Shown here: positions 1-10,725 of the stretch, one piece after another
Position numbering within the stretch: position 1 is the first letter of the stretch
Layout of the letters: every line of letters begins with the position of its first letter
NCBI GenBank assembly: GCA_003427395.1
Contig: BFEA01000427.1
Coordinates: 900,694 to 945,949 of the forward strand
DNA: 45,256 nt
Source of the DNA: Chara braunii
Lineage: Eukaryota > Streptophyta > Charophyceae > Charales > Characeae
Direction: 5' to 3'
Translations under genes and position numbers: made by a program
The notes under the pieces: generated by a model
What the model saw: the letters and a program-made list of their open reading frames with translations, nothing else
Databases searched by the model: none
What the model was told of the DNA's origin: nothing

Positions 1-28
1 GGGTGGGTGGGTGGGTGCGGGTGGGTGG
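1..28. repeat. (GGGT)n simple repeat
   Basis: Five to six GGGT units with one GCGG interruption at the very start of the window. The G-runs could form a G-quadruplex, but nothing else marks it as functional. Confidence 0.9.
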
Positions 29-55
29 CTGCCGCTAGCCACCGACTCAAAAGAA

Positions 56-345
56 GGGGCAACCCGACAGACGAAATGCGACAAAACGGGAACCAACCGA
101 CGACGGAAAAAGAGAAATCAGAGGAATGCGACGGAAAACGGGAGAACACGACAGACAAAGAAAGAAAAAAAAAGGGAACCAACCGATGACGGAAAAAGGG
201 AAATTAGAGGAATGCGACGGAAAAGGGGGGAACACGACTGAAGATTGCAACGGGAAAAAAAAGAAAAAAAAAAAAAGAAAACCAACCGACGATGGAAAAA
301 GGGAAAAGAAAAAAAAAGGAACTGCAAATGAATTAAAAAAAAAGG
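56..345. repeat. Purine-rich minisatellite, unit about 86-103 bp
   Basis: The motif AACCAACCGA recurs at 91, 177 and 280. Each copy is followed by a GACGGAAAAAG-like stretch, and the first two also by AGGAATGCGACGGAAAA. Copy length varies with the internal A-run. The repeat keeps several lysine/arginine-rich frames open, which explains the long low-complexity reading frames here. I do not regard them as genes. Confidence 0.75.
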
Positions 346-1196
346 GGCGGCGGTTATCCGACGGCGGTCGCTTCGAGATACTCCCTCGCATCAACGCCCG
401 CCGCCGCCCGGCCCGATGGGCGCGCTCGCTCGTTTTTTGGCGCGCTGTGAACAATTCGGTATGCGCGCCGCTCTGCACGCCGCCCCTCCCTCGATCGCCT
501 TCATTCGCTGGCCCGAATCAAAACTTCGGCCCGATTCCGGCGCGCAGCGGACACAACCTCCCCCCGCGGGCCTGTGGGCCGCTCGCACTTAAGGGGTAGG
601 ATATAGTGGTTGTATTCCCGGTCAGCCTCGTGTCTGCCCTAAGTGAAGGCGGACCAAAGTATCAACGAGAGGGGCGTGTCTCGGCATCCTCAGATAAGGG
701 TCTCAGACAACGCTGCACGCCAGTTGAGGTGCAAACGGGGCCTCACCCGGCGGGTTCTTCCGGGAGAAGCAGCAGCGCTGATGGTTGCGCCCTAGGCACA
801 CGCAGTGTGAGGCCGACATAATAAGGAGGGGGCGCAAACCACTGAGAATGCGGCATTGCCACCACATCCACGTGCGGGCCACTTAAAACGCAACATAGCC
901 ACCGCATGACGGGCACTAAGTGGTGTGGGGCACAACCGGACAATGAGGCACTGACAGGCTATGGCTAGGCATGCAGAGCAACATGCAGGCACCCAGACGG
1001 TCTTGTAGGCAGGCAGGGCAACAATCACACGCATGGTCCTTGAGATACGCATGCGGACCAAAAGAAAGGGGGATGGAGGAGTGAAAAGAGAAAAGAAAGC
1101 AACAGGGGAAGGGTTTTTACATGACATCTGCCTACTCTTTGGTCATTCAGAAATGATGACGGGATACTACTTCCATTTATTATCACTATTATTTAT
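346..1196. other. Non-coding stretch, GC-rich at its left end
   Basis: No coding-like reading frame, RNA gene or repeat family is recognisable. The 350-560 part is GC-rich with many CpG. The rest is mixed sequence. A reading frame that begins here and runs through the ATT microsatellite is low complexity. Confidence 0.5.
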
Positions 1197-1201
1197 TGTT
1201 G

Positions 1202-1266
<65 letters not shown>

Positions 1267-1267
1267 G
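1197..1267. repeat. (ATT)n microsatellite
   Basis: About 20 near-perfect ATT units. They encode a run of isoleucines in one frame, so a frame of 136 codons across it is an artefact. Confidence 0.97.
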
Positions 1268-1822
1268 ATATTTTGCTGTTGCTATTGTTTGGACATCATA
1301 TGTTAAACAGAGATAAGAGATGGAGATGCAGGGCATCGGAGAGGAGAGAGGCATTATCACCGTGTGATGGTGCCTTCCTTCTTCATCCTCCTTCATTTCC
1401 ATCGTCGGTTGATCCTCTCAAATACCAATCTCTGCGACCATAGATGTCCGATGGTATGATTTTCACTAAAATAATCTCGGGTTTTGCTAACTTTAAAAGT
1501 TCAGACAAATTCATTGCATAGACTAGGCGTGACAAACAACAGGGCGATTGCGGGAGCTCTGCCGGAGTTCAGGAGAAACTCTGGAGGCAGGGAATAATGA
1601 GGTACACGTCACCTATTCCGTTCCCGTATACCAGTATAAACTATAACCATCTATTGGACTGCGTGTATGAATGTATGACCTACTGTTTATACTTTTTCCA
1701 GGACTAAAGTGTATCGAAATGAAAAAGGGTATACGATTGAAGTAAGAATCTTCCTGATGAAAGAAAGGAACCTAGGAGAACCGAGAAGGAACCTAGTTTG
1801 CTTGGGTTTGAGAGACAAAGTC
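1268..1822. other. Non-coding, nothing recognised
   Basis: No coding-like frame, tandem repeat or clear inverted repeat was seen between the ATT microsatellite and the first hairpin of the array that follows. Confidence 0.4.
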
Positions 1823-3015
1823 GTGTGATAAAGGCTCCTGAGGGGTCGTCACACTGCTTGCATGAGCTGACTAAGATGGATGACGGGGTACTCGCCGTGC
1901 AAAGTTACCCTGCCATTCATCTGACTAAAGTGACGATTTGATGAAATGTCTGTTTGATTTCGGTGTTGGTAACAGGAAGGTGTTGTGAGTCTTCTCTGTT
2001 GACTTGCAGGCTAGATCTAAGAGATAATCCGGTACCCCCGTGGGGTACATGTCTTCAACGATTAACAAAAGCAAAGGTAGGAGGAGGCTCCCGTGGGGCT
2101 CTCCTATCACAGATCTGACCAGACTTGGAAAAGAACTGGGTACTCACCGTGTGAGTACACAAACTCCTAAGTCTGGGACGGTCTGTCCGACATTCCGTAG
2201 GAATCGGCATACCTTTTTCTCATTTACGATGCATAGAAAACTCAACTAAGAATTGTTTTGACTGATCTCCTACGCATTGAACTGGTAGTAAGGTAACTCC
2301 CGGGAGGGTTATCCTAATGCTTGTTTGATCTGGTGATCGACTAACTAGGGGGAAGGAATGAGGCGATTGTGTTTGGACAGTAGAGGGATACTCCCGGGTG
2401 AGTAACCCTACTACTTGTTCAGGTATGACTAATGGATGATATAAATCTATTTATTTAACACTGAAGCAGGATATGGGAGGCTCCCGTGGGGTCATCCTAT
2501 TGCTTGCTTAACTCTATCTTAACTGGTCTAATAAGATACTCTAGCAAAGGGAGGATCTGGTGTTTGCTTGAGTCCGCTAACATAATCCTAGCTCGTCTGA
2601 CTCTGAGAAAGTAGTAGGGTGACTCCCGTAGGGTCATCCTATTACACCTTTTGATGATAGACTGAGCTTTGATCAAGGAGTGATATGAGGCTTCCGTGAA
2701 GACCACCTATTACTAACTAGAATTCCGTACTGACACCTCGATCTGGAGTGTTTTCCTGAATGTTGGGTCAAGTGTTGAGATGATTCGACCAGGACCTCCT
2801 AACTACCTGCTTAACTAATAAAAGGGATACTTCCGTATGAGTTATCCGGTCGCTCGCACTAGATTGCTTGAACTGCTTGATTGCATGAGGACTGCATGGA
2901 CATTGAAGGATGGCTAAGTGCTCCCGAGGGGCTACTCGACCACTCCTTTGACTTACTGTTTTGCCTGGAATTGATAAAGTAGTGGAAGATTCTCGGGTGA
3001 ATCAACCTATTACTT
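1823..3015. repeat. Hairpin array, family A (about 13 hairpins)
   Basis: About thirteen short inverted repeats are spaced 40-130 bp apart. The tip usually reads CTCCCGTGGGG or CTCCCGGGTGAG, while the outer arms differ between copies and remain complementary. Arms: 1823-1828/1849-1854; 1875-1892/1903-1921 (18-nt arm, two G-T wobbles); 2032-2038/2042-2048 (perfect); 2078-2083/2101-2106; 2140-2147/2151-2158 (8 bp, perfect, loop CGT); 2291-2314; 2381-2410; 2468-2498; 2611-2623/2633-2645 (13 bp, two wobbles); 2680-2694/2698-2713 (loop CGT); 2826-2848; 2910-2945; 2977-2992/2999-3015. No coding frame spans the array. The strand of any transcript is unknown. The fold is read directly from the sequence; a function is not. 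Confidence 0.75.
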
Positions 3016-3563
3016 GCGTATGTCGAACAAGAAGAAGAGAAAGAAAAAAGGGGGTGCTCCAACAGGAGTGACTCCAGGTGTCCTGAAAGAAGCCGAATAA
3101 AAGGGCAGATGCCGCTGAGAAAAAGAATTAGAAAAGAAGAAGCTCCGCGTAGACTCAGTTCATTAATAAACTCCTAAGTGAGAAACCGCCAATGACATGA
3201 ATTGATCTCAGCTAGACTACCGCGTAAGCACCAAAGGGTGTGCTTGTCCGCAAGAGAGAAAATGCAAGGATTGAGAATAAGAGAAATATGAGTTCCCAAA
3301 GACGACTTAGGACATAGGTAAGAGACTCCTTGAACAAAAGGAGGAAAAGTGACAGACGCTATAAAGCAGGTAGCATCTAGGAGGTTAGACTTTGGGATGT
3401 TGACCCCAAAGCTCACAGACCAGATCTAAGGGTTGACCCTTAGATATCAATAAGTGGAAAATTGAGTGGGGTTGTTGAATCTTTATTGACCTATGTGTGT
3501 GCAGGTCCCTGTTTTGATCTACTACAATTGAAGGAGAAGTCCTACAGAGAGGACTCAACTTTT

Positions 3564-3583
3564 CTGTTATCACTCGATAACAG
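3564..3583. repeat. Hairpin CTGTTATC/GATAACAG, copy 1
   Basis: A perfect 8-bp stem with a 4-nt loop, followed by CAGGTCGGT and, a little further on, GATTCAAC. The same hairpin with the same flank recurs at 16518-16536. In both places it lies between a hairpin array on the left and an F module on the right, 0.6-1.2 kb away. The rest of 3016-4166 shows no gene. Confidence 0.7.
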
Positions 3584-4166
3584 GTCGGTCATTGTCGATT
3601 CAACTTTTCCCCCTTTGACTTGATACCCACATCTAAAGTCAAACCCTGTGGTCAGTAAAACTGTCAGTTGTAGTCATTGCCTAAATGGCCCCGGTCACTT
3701 TCAAGGGTCCTTTGAAGAAATGTGAGGGGATTGGGCTTACGTCTCAGAAAAGATAGAGTTGTCATACATGGTTTGGGGAGTGAGAGACAATGTCAATGGT
3801 TGATGGTTGACGCCGTTAGTGCATGGCATGTGAACTGTCTTTGCATTATTCTGTGCAGGTTTGTTTTGGTCGTGATTTTGGGATTGAACTGGACTTGATC
3901 TGTTGACGAGTTTTGGACACACAACACTTGTGAAAGTAGGAAGGGTTCCGGGCGGTAATACCTCCATATTCATTATCAGTCTTATATAACTTTTATGTTA
4001 TCTGATGTTCACTCATATGTTGAGCAGAATAGGATGTCCTTGGTAGTGATATGATTTGATTGATACTTTGATCGTAGTGATTAGAAAAATAATATGTTTT
4101 GGAAGCAGAAGCGGAAATAGACGGCCTTCTGAAAGTTTGACCTTAATATCTAATAAGTCAGTTTTA

Positions 4167-4447
4167 GGCGTCTTACCGCGCGTACCCCGTGTTATGCTAC
4201 AACGATCGAGAAAACATCATCGGCTGACCTACCTCTACAAAGACATGTAAAAGCCTTCGCATGTGGAACGGTAACTCAACAGGGATACGCCTACCTAAGG
4301 GTGGTGACAGCCCCTTGGGTAGAGGTAAGTTGTACCTCACGATGTCCCGACCTGTCGCAGGGCGTCATGAGAGGCATAGCACGCGCGCATGGTCGGAGTG
4401 GTGACTGGTTCATTTTTCAGAGAAAACATCCTGCGTGACACGACCGT
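4167..4447 (+). repeat. Structured dispersed module F, copy 1
   Basis: Shares with 17685-17960 the landmarks CGCGCGTACCCC, ATGCTACAAC, CGAGAAA, GGGATACGC, GGTGACA and GAGGTAAGTTGT, in the same order. The core hairpin is 4291-4301/4312-4322, 11 bp with one G-T wobble, around a GTGACA-containing loop. A second hairpin, GAGGTA/TACCTC, starts at 4323. The part around GTAACTCAACAGGGATA resembles the D-arm (box A) of a tRNA, but I see no box B, so it is not called a tRNA. It could be a SINE-like or structured-RNA repeat. Confidence 0.65.
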
Positions 4448-4530
4448 GAGGTTCAACGCTCCCCATCAGGGCGCGGGACTGCTGCGCGCGACAGGTGGCA
4501 CCGTTGCCGGTGATCTCGCTTTCCAGTCGA

Positions 4531-4757
4531 GGTCCTTAGTGAACGGACTCGGGTATGGTTAAAACGATGATCACGATAAAACGACAATCTCTTAACAAGT
4601 TTTTTCAGCTTGTGACGTGTTAGTGGAATTATCATTGATTAGACACTAAAGAATGTTATATGTAGAGGTGTGAAATCACACCGACAATGCCAACATGAAT
4701 CACGCTGCCAGGGACCTTCGGTTGTCTGCAAGGGTCCTATGTGAACGGACCTGGGTC
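4531..4757. repeat. Pair of GTGAAC-loop hairpins
   Basis: Two related segments 202 bp apart read GGTCC, then a 9-nt loop ending GTGAAC, then GGAC, then a GGGT.TGGTTAA flank. The 4733 copy pairs GGTCC with GGACC perfectly. The 4531 copy pairs less well. A similar GTGAAC loop between GGCC arms lies at about 5907-5930. Confidence 0.5.
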
Positions 4758-4769
4758 TGGTTAATTGAA

Positions 4770-6039
4770 GCCCTAGCAAAACGACAAACGAAAGATAGGG
4801 TAGTGTACAACCTTTATTTAAATGGTAAAGGGACTACTAAGGTTAATTGTCAGTCTATTGTGAGCATTTGTCTAAGGTGGATTTCATGAGATGGGGTGAG
4901 TACGATTTAAAGTATATAGCCTACCATACTTTATGAATATTAGTCTGTCCTTCTATCGTTTGTCCGAGGTCATAGTTAATCCCGTATCAGGTTAGAAAAG
5001 TAACATATAGGGTAGCGATCAAGGATTGCGAAGTCTTTTAAAGGTCAGTAAGGGTAGCAAGAGGACTCATCAAGTCTGTCTGGAAGGTGTTTCTATTACG
5101 GTATTCTCCTCTACTTGTAATGCTTTTTCGCCCCTACGACAACCTCGCATACTTCCGAAGCCTTCATTCTTTCGTAGAGATACACGTCCTTATACATAAA
5201 GCATTAGAAAACTCAACACAAATCTAGGTGTCTCATCCCTTCGGCCATGCGACGTGGGGCAGAAACTGGAAAGGGAAGAGGCGATTGGCAGGGAAAGACA
5301 ATTGAAAAGTCTATTGACCTGACGAGAGAAGAGCGAGAGGAAGAAGATGAGGAAGAAGAAAAGTATGAGAGATTAAGGTTGAGACGACATCAAGAGGACA
5401 TCAAGAGGACCTGCGGGAATGAACGCCGTCTCCAGGGAAAATGACTTATTACTTTTATAAGTACGAACAACGTTACGGTCCTCCGCCACCACGCATTGAG
5501 TTGTCTCCTCGTACTTATCCGATGGGATATACTTCTCCCTTTTCTTCTATGGCACGTTGACTCCAACAGTTGACTGTCCTTCCCCAGCCACCTCGACCTG
5601 ATCTTCCGCCGCCGTCGCCAAATGTGTCTGACCCTCCCGTAGTATCTCAGGCTGCGCCAATTGATCATAAGTTATGTATCACTCAAACACTGTTTTCCTG
5701 TGACAGATTGAATTGTGTTGGTTAATCTCATATCTCTTGTACGAAGAAATCATTTAAAGATGTTATCCTGCCAATGCGGAGCAGGATCAGGGTTAGTAAT
5801 AAATTAGTATTTGTTTAGGCCGTCAGGTTAATATATCATCAAGGGAGAGTGAAGCACGATGACTTCAATGCTTCTCATCTTGTCAATAATGATGTCGAGC
5901 GCATCGGCCTTCATGTGAACGAGGGCCCTCCCGGCCATGTCACGCAGGAGTTACAAAAAAAAACAACAACACGTAGACAACTTAGGTACAAAAGCGAAAT
6001 AGTTTCCGCGAGCCGCCGAGACGGTGCACGGTCACGTCG
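4770..6039. other. Non-coding, no gene recognised
   Basis: Only short low-complexity frames occur, for example an E/R-rich run at 5247-5444 caused by GA-rich sequence. An 11-bp tandem GACATCAAGAG lies near 5389-5411. Nothing else can be supported. Confidence 0.4.
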
Positions 6040-6190
6040 TCCCTTCGCCGCTCTAGCCGGGTGCGCCAGTTGTACATCCCGTGGTCCTCTATGACAAGAC
6101 AGGCTCCCGCGGGACATAAACTTGCTTCCCTAAGGGGCTGTCACCACCCTTAGGGGCGTATCCCTACCGAGCTACCGACCCACGTGCGAA
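6040..6190 (-). repeat. Structured dispersed module F, copy 2 (inverted)
   Basis: On the minus strand this reads GGTAGCTCGGTAGGGATACG, then a GTGACAG-loop hairpin, then TGGCGCACCCGGC, matching copies 1 and 3 in order. The core stem is perfect over 9 bp: CCCTAAGGG (6128-6136) with CCCTTAGGG (6147-6155). Its stem bases differ from copies 1 and 3 on both arms while GTGACA stays constant. The left limit is uncertain. Confidence 0.6.
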
Positions 6191-6364
6191 AACTTTTAAA
6201 TGCAATTGCAGAGGTGAGTCGGCCGAGGGCGTTTGCTCACATGCTGTAGTATAGGTATACGAGAATTAAACGCATGTTGAACCCGGACGATGTTCGTCAC
6301 TTAGGGCGCTGATTTCCTAAGGATGAAGCAAACGTCGGTCGACTAGGGTAATTCTTGATCAAGT

Positions 6365-6704
6365 AAAAAAAAAAAAAAAAAAAAAACAATTCAACCCTAG
6401 TCTCATGCGTATCATACTCATCAGAATAGATAACTTTTCAAAGCAATACATACACAGATCAATTTTACAGTCAGTCATTCCAACAATTAAAACGTAATAC
6501 TTAACATGATTGATTTGGTGTGACGAAAAAGATCATGCTGTCTTACTTCCTCCTCGTCGCAGGTGTAACCTCTTTTGTATAAATATGACCTCTTAGATCT
6601 ATTTACTCGATCTGAATTTATTTTTGGAATTTTCTTTACTTGCCTTTTACATAAGAGTCTAAAGATAATTTTAGACTGACGAAATACATTTTTTTTTTTT
6701 TTTT
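6365..6704. repeat. Poly(A) run and poly(T) run 300 bp apart
   Basis: A-run at 6365-6386 and T-run at 6689-6704, with AT-rich sequence between them. They could be the tails of small inserted retroposons, but no body or target duplication was recognised. Confidence 0.5.
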
Positions 6705-7190
6705 ACTTCCTATGTATTTACCCCTCAATGCCAAAGCACGATAGTGAAATCATCGGGGTAATCCGAATACTATCCATCCGGCGGTCCTATCTACGTAAAG
6801 TGTTTTTGTTTTGTTTTGAATTTACCTCGTGAAACCATAAGTCTTATGGTTTCATCAACGGGACTGAGTTTATGCGATGTGTTCACTAAAATTCAAGTAA
6901 GATTTCAGAAGACGATGTCTAACCCTAGTAGATTTATCGCCCGCCACGCACATGTGCCTCCAATGAATCCAAACGCGCCAGCTCGTCGTCGTCGAATATC
7001 AGAGAAGACATTTGTCCACATCGCATAACTCTAACAATCCGAATGTTGTAGAACTTGAAAGAGACCATCCACGAAGCTAGTCTCCATAATATAACTCGGA
7101 AGGGTCGACTGAGTCCAAACAAATGTTGCGTCTCCGTGTCCCGGATCCGGATGACGCCGAAACGTCTGTCCGACGAGGTAATTTTGATAC

Positions 7191-8003
7191 TTACAATGAC
7201 TCGAGAGAGACATTGGAGATTACTCGCGAGGTGGAAATACAATGTATAACCAAAAAGTTTGTCGCGAGTTCGAGCAGTGTTTGCTCGAAAATCCACTCGA
7301 GTAGTTGGGAAAAATCCCACACCGTTTCAGAGTAGTCCAATGAAGCCGATCCAATCAATAGGAGAATCATCTCCAACTGCTCTGCTCCCCTCATAATATC
7401 CTCCTCAGGCGTATCACGAACCAGCAGATACCTCGGGATTGTCAAATCTCGTCGTGCTCCAGGCATCTGCGTATCAGGACAAAGTCAGGATTTGTCACGT
7501 AGATGTTCCGCTAGTTCTTTCGCCTCGGCCTCCAAATCATCATCGTATAATGGTTCGATGTCTACCATTGCGAACCTATTGGCTCGCACCCGTTCTACGA
7601 AGTATATACTGAAGAAAGACCCTTGTCAATCATTTAGCCAAAGCACGTATCGAACGAACATCAACCTTATTTCCGCAATTTCGTCCACCCGTGGGTTGAG
7701 CTCGTAGGGTTGCAGTACTACCAAGTTCATATTGACAAAGTCGCGTTCGGGCAATGGCAGTTCAAACTCATAATGGATAATATCCAAGCCAGATCCTGTC
7801 CTAAATATAAGTCGTCTGGGAGGTCTCCGTGCGCTCCCACTCCAGAATCGAGGAATGTCCTCCTCAGAATATAGCTCAGACGGGTTGTAAACGAGTCATC
7901 CAATCCTCTGTACTCTTACTCCATTACGCCTCTGAAGTTCAACTCTTTCCTTCGCCAGCTCTCGGTTGCTGATAAAAAATAAGTCCGTAGACTTCATAGC
8001 CAT
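7191..8003 (-). pseudogene. Decayed exon of an unknown gene, 270 codons with three in-frame TGA
   Basis: From 8003 down to 7191 one minus-strand frame stays coherent for about 270 codons, with only three internal stops (7896-7898, 7626-7628, 7485-7487), all TGA. A random frame of this length would hold about 13. The translation is normal in composition, with stretches such as LPERDFVNMNLVVLQPYELN and DTPEEDIMRGAEQLEMILLL. I do not recognise the family. The left-flanking minus-strand sequence is a strong 3' splice site (TTGTCTTCTTTTTTTCAG then ATGGCT). The right end runs into GTAAGTATC, a strong 5' splice site. So this is most simply an internal exon of an intron-containing gene. All three stops could arise from CGA by methyl-C deamination. 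A reading frame at 6934-7320 may hold the next exon. Confidence 0.6.
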
Positions 8004-8360
8004 CTGAAAAAAAGAAGACAATTGTGTTTAGGTTAAACTTTTGTCCCTGAATAATATTCCGTTATTTATCTTCTTTCTGGCCCGTGCTTCTTATGACACG
8101 ACCAACCACGTCAGGAGTATCTAAATGTACTCCGTTCAGCTAGTAGGACATGAGCTGGGCTGCTTTTGGCACCAACTCTCCATACGTCAGCGGTATCTAG
8201 AATGACCACTTAGAACGGGAGTGCTAAAACAAATTTCCTTTTTACGCAAGGCGTCAAGAATAAATTTCTTTCGTAAAAGATGCCTTTTTCATTTGCCTAA
8301 GAGGTGGTCTGGGATACTCCTCCTCCTTGTCCAAGCACAAAGCTCGGATCTCAGAAGTTG
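8004..8360 (-). pseudogene. Upstream decayed coding segment of the same gene
   Basis: Reading leftwards from about 8360, the minus strand has a 3' splice-like CCCTTTTTCTAG, then a frame containing EIRALCLDKEEEYPRPPLRQ and later PLTYGELVPKAAQLMS and DTPDVVGRVIRSTGQKEDK. About six stops (TGA, TAA and TAG) interrupt it, so it is more decayed than the exon at 7191-8003. The join to that exon would need an intron whose donor I cannot place. The product is not recognised. Confidence 0.4.
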
Positions 8361-9285
8361 CCTCCTAGAAAAAGGGAAAGCACCTACATGACAGACATGT
8401 AAAGTCTTGCCGCCTGACGTCAAAAGTAAACTTAGACGAAGAAAATGAAAGTCGTAAAGAGAAATAATCATTCGGACTGACAGGCATAGATGGAGAAGGG
8501 TCATTCGGGAAAGAATGGGTAACCTCAGGGAAATCTAATTGAACTTCTCTTCCTTGTGCTCGCTTCGTTTTTCGCTGTCTTCTTTTCTCTTTTGTTCATA
8601 CTTAAAACACAAGCACAGAGGTGAAAATTCAACCATTCTTTTACCGTCATCTCCCTCATCCATTTCAACCCACATGCCGTACCTGCAGTCAAGCCCAACG
8701 ACACACAGACCACCATGCATTCCTCTACCATTGTCAGACTTCCTGTCATACACGCAAGAACACACATTTTTTTCCCTTTTCAATGAACATTCAATGAACC
8801 AGGTCAAAGCAAGTGTGGGTTCACACAGGTGTGAAGGGAACTGAGTCAAATTAACTGACCACTGACCTTGAGTAAAGTAGTACGGCACACTCAAGAAGAC
8901 CGTATAAATTATTCGCTCTCCTGATGAGAAGGTTGCCGCACTAGTCGTCACCAAAGTGATCAACACCACTCTCTTGTGATGACCGCCTGCCAGAGCACCC
9001 TCTCAGCACTCAATCACTTCCCAATGATCAAGCGGCGTCACCCTCAGCCGCCAGCAAAGTGGACCACGTCACTCCTTTGTGACGACCACCTGCCACAACA
9101 CCCCGTTATTTTTTTTTTTTTGTAAGTGTCGCCGCCACTAGCCTTGACTTGTCACCGCATCACAGCGCCGTCAAGTCCACGCCACCTCAAAGTACCCTAC
9201 TCTAGCGGCACTTTCCCTGCGTCAAGGCCCAGTTGCCACTCAATATAAAATTATTGTGGTCGCCACCGTAAATCTTAGTGCCACC
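8361..9285. other. Non-coding with a two-copy repeat
   Basis: 8957-9010 and 9060-9107 are diverged copies of one segment, each with CACTC, then TTGTGA.GACC, then CCTGCCA, about 103 bp apart. A T-run lies at 9110-9121. Frames of up to 144 codons on the minus strand at 8535-8969 look like low-information sequence, not a known gene. Confidence 0.5.
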
Positions 9286-9560
9286 GCTGAAAAAAAACCG
9301 TGCTGCAGCCGCATAATTTTGGCAGCAGTTCCGTACTACCACAGTAAAAATTGGGGTTGCCGCCGTAGAATTTCGGCAGCACTTCCGTACTACCGCAGTA
9401 AAAGTTTGTGCCGCCGCAACAAAATTTCGGCAGTACTTTCGTACCACCGCAGAAAAAGTCCGTGCTGCCGCAACACAATTTTGGCAACACTTTCGTACCA
9501 CCGCAGTAAAAGTCCGTGCCCCCGCAGCAAAATTTCAGCAGCACTTCCCTACTATAGTGG
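9286..9560. repeat. 54-bp tandem repeat, 5 copies
   Basis: CGTAC(C/T)ACCGCAG-like anchors occur at 9332, 9386, 9440, 9494 and, diverged, 9548, exactly 54 bp apart. Since 54 is divisible by 3, reading frames stay open on both strands. The minus strand would give an 18-residue repeat rich in Cys, Gly and Lys-Val-Leu-Pro-Lys. The low-complexity repeat explains the open frames without a gene. Confidence 0.85.
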
Positions 9561-9587
9561 AAAAATCGCAAGCCAAAAATTGGTAAA

Positions 9588-9608
9588 ATTTGGGCCCTAG
9601 GCCCAAAT
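9588..9608. repeat. Perfect palindrome ATTTGGGCC/GGCCCAAAT
   Basis: A 9-bp perfect stem with a 3-nt loop (CTA) just right of the 54-bp repeat. It may be one edge of an inserted element, but no matching second edge was found. Confidence 0.8.
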
Positions 9609-9998
9609 CTCACAGCGCCGCACTGCCGTTGTCCCGCGATATCACTGGGTCTGTCCCGTGGGACCAGCACCAGCCAGAGGGGAGGGGAGCAAAGTGCTTC
9701 CTGCCTTGGCTATGGCTGCCCAGTTCTCCTCCCTGTGCTCCTCTGCAGTCCTCCAGCCTCTCCTCACTATGCCTCAGGCAGCAGCTCCAGCAGCCAGCAA
9801 CTCTCAAGTGTGCTCGTTACACACTGGCAGCACGAGTGCATTGTGTGGCAGCTGGGGGGCAGCTGCCTGTTTTATATTGGCTGAGGAGGGTTGGACGTCA
9901 CTCCATCCCCCAGGCAAAATCGCGGGCTCACTGTGAGTCCTTGATCTGCCAAGATCTAGGGTTGACCGTGGCCGCACCACAACCACAACCTTAGTGTT

Positions 9999-10670
9999 GG
10001 GCAGTTTCTTTAACTGCCCTATTTTATTTTCATTTTTATTTTTCCCAGATATCTCGAAATCTGGCGAGATAGTTGGGCTCCTGCCATTTCCAAATCTGCT
10101 TTTCTTTTATTTTTCTGATGAAGGGTTGAAAAGATACAACCCTTTTCAATTTGATGTATCCGGACCCGTTTCCAGTGCAGATACATCGTGGAAAAGGTTG
10201 TACCTAGCCTTTTCCTTAAAGGCACTTCAATTTTCAGGCTCCCTTCAAAAACGGAAGCCTGACAGTTACCTCTGGCAGCTTCTGCCAAGGATAGCACCAC
10301 GTGATGACGAGTGTCCTCACACTAAATAAAGAAAAAAAAAGAAAAAAACAAACGTCCTAATTTTTACTTCACCTGGCTTTTACCTTGGCCAGGTGCATGC
10401 TGTTGCATGCAACAACCCCCTTCCTTTTTCTCTGCTGTCCTCACCTAAAAACGGGGAGGCAGTTGGCAGGTTGGGAGGAGTAGGACCTCCCCCTCCCAAC
10501 TCCCACGTCCCTCTCTCTCTCTCTCTATTTCATGCTTGTACTGTGGGCCGCGAGATTTGAGATCTCGCGGCCACAGTCATTCTTCCCAAAAACGAAGTGG
10601 GAGCTTTTGTGCTCCCATACAGTCTGAGAAGACTGTATTGTTCTCTCATGTTGCAGTTGCCTCGTTTGCT

Positions 10671-10725
<55 letters not shown>

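Noticed and set aside
47-599. Overlapping 143- and 157-codon frames at the left end
   Set aside because: Purine-rich tandem repeat gives Lys/Arg- or Phe/Pro-rich products on the two strands. There is no domain and no start context.
1033-1443. 136-codon plus-strand protein
   Set aside because: It runs through the ATT microsatellite and is otherwise non-coding in character.
4268-4345. tRNA gene in module F (GTAACTCAACAGGGATA resembles box A)
   Set aside because: No box B, T-arm, acceptor stem or anticodon arm can be drawn in any of the three copies.
7485-7898. TGA codons as selenocysteine or as a reassigned codon
   Set aside because: Neighbouring coding remnants contain TAG and TAA stops as well, no SECIS-like element was seen, and CpG decay explains the changes more simply.
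10100-10150. Hammerhead ribozyme (CTGATGA then GAAA)
   Set aside because: Only six bases lie between the two core boxes and they cannot form stem II.
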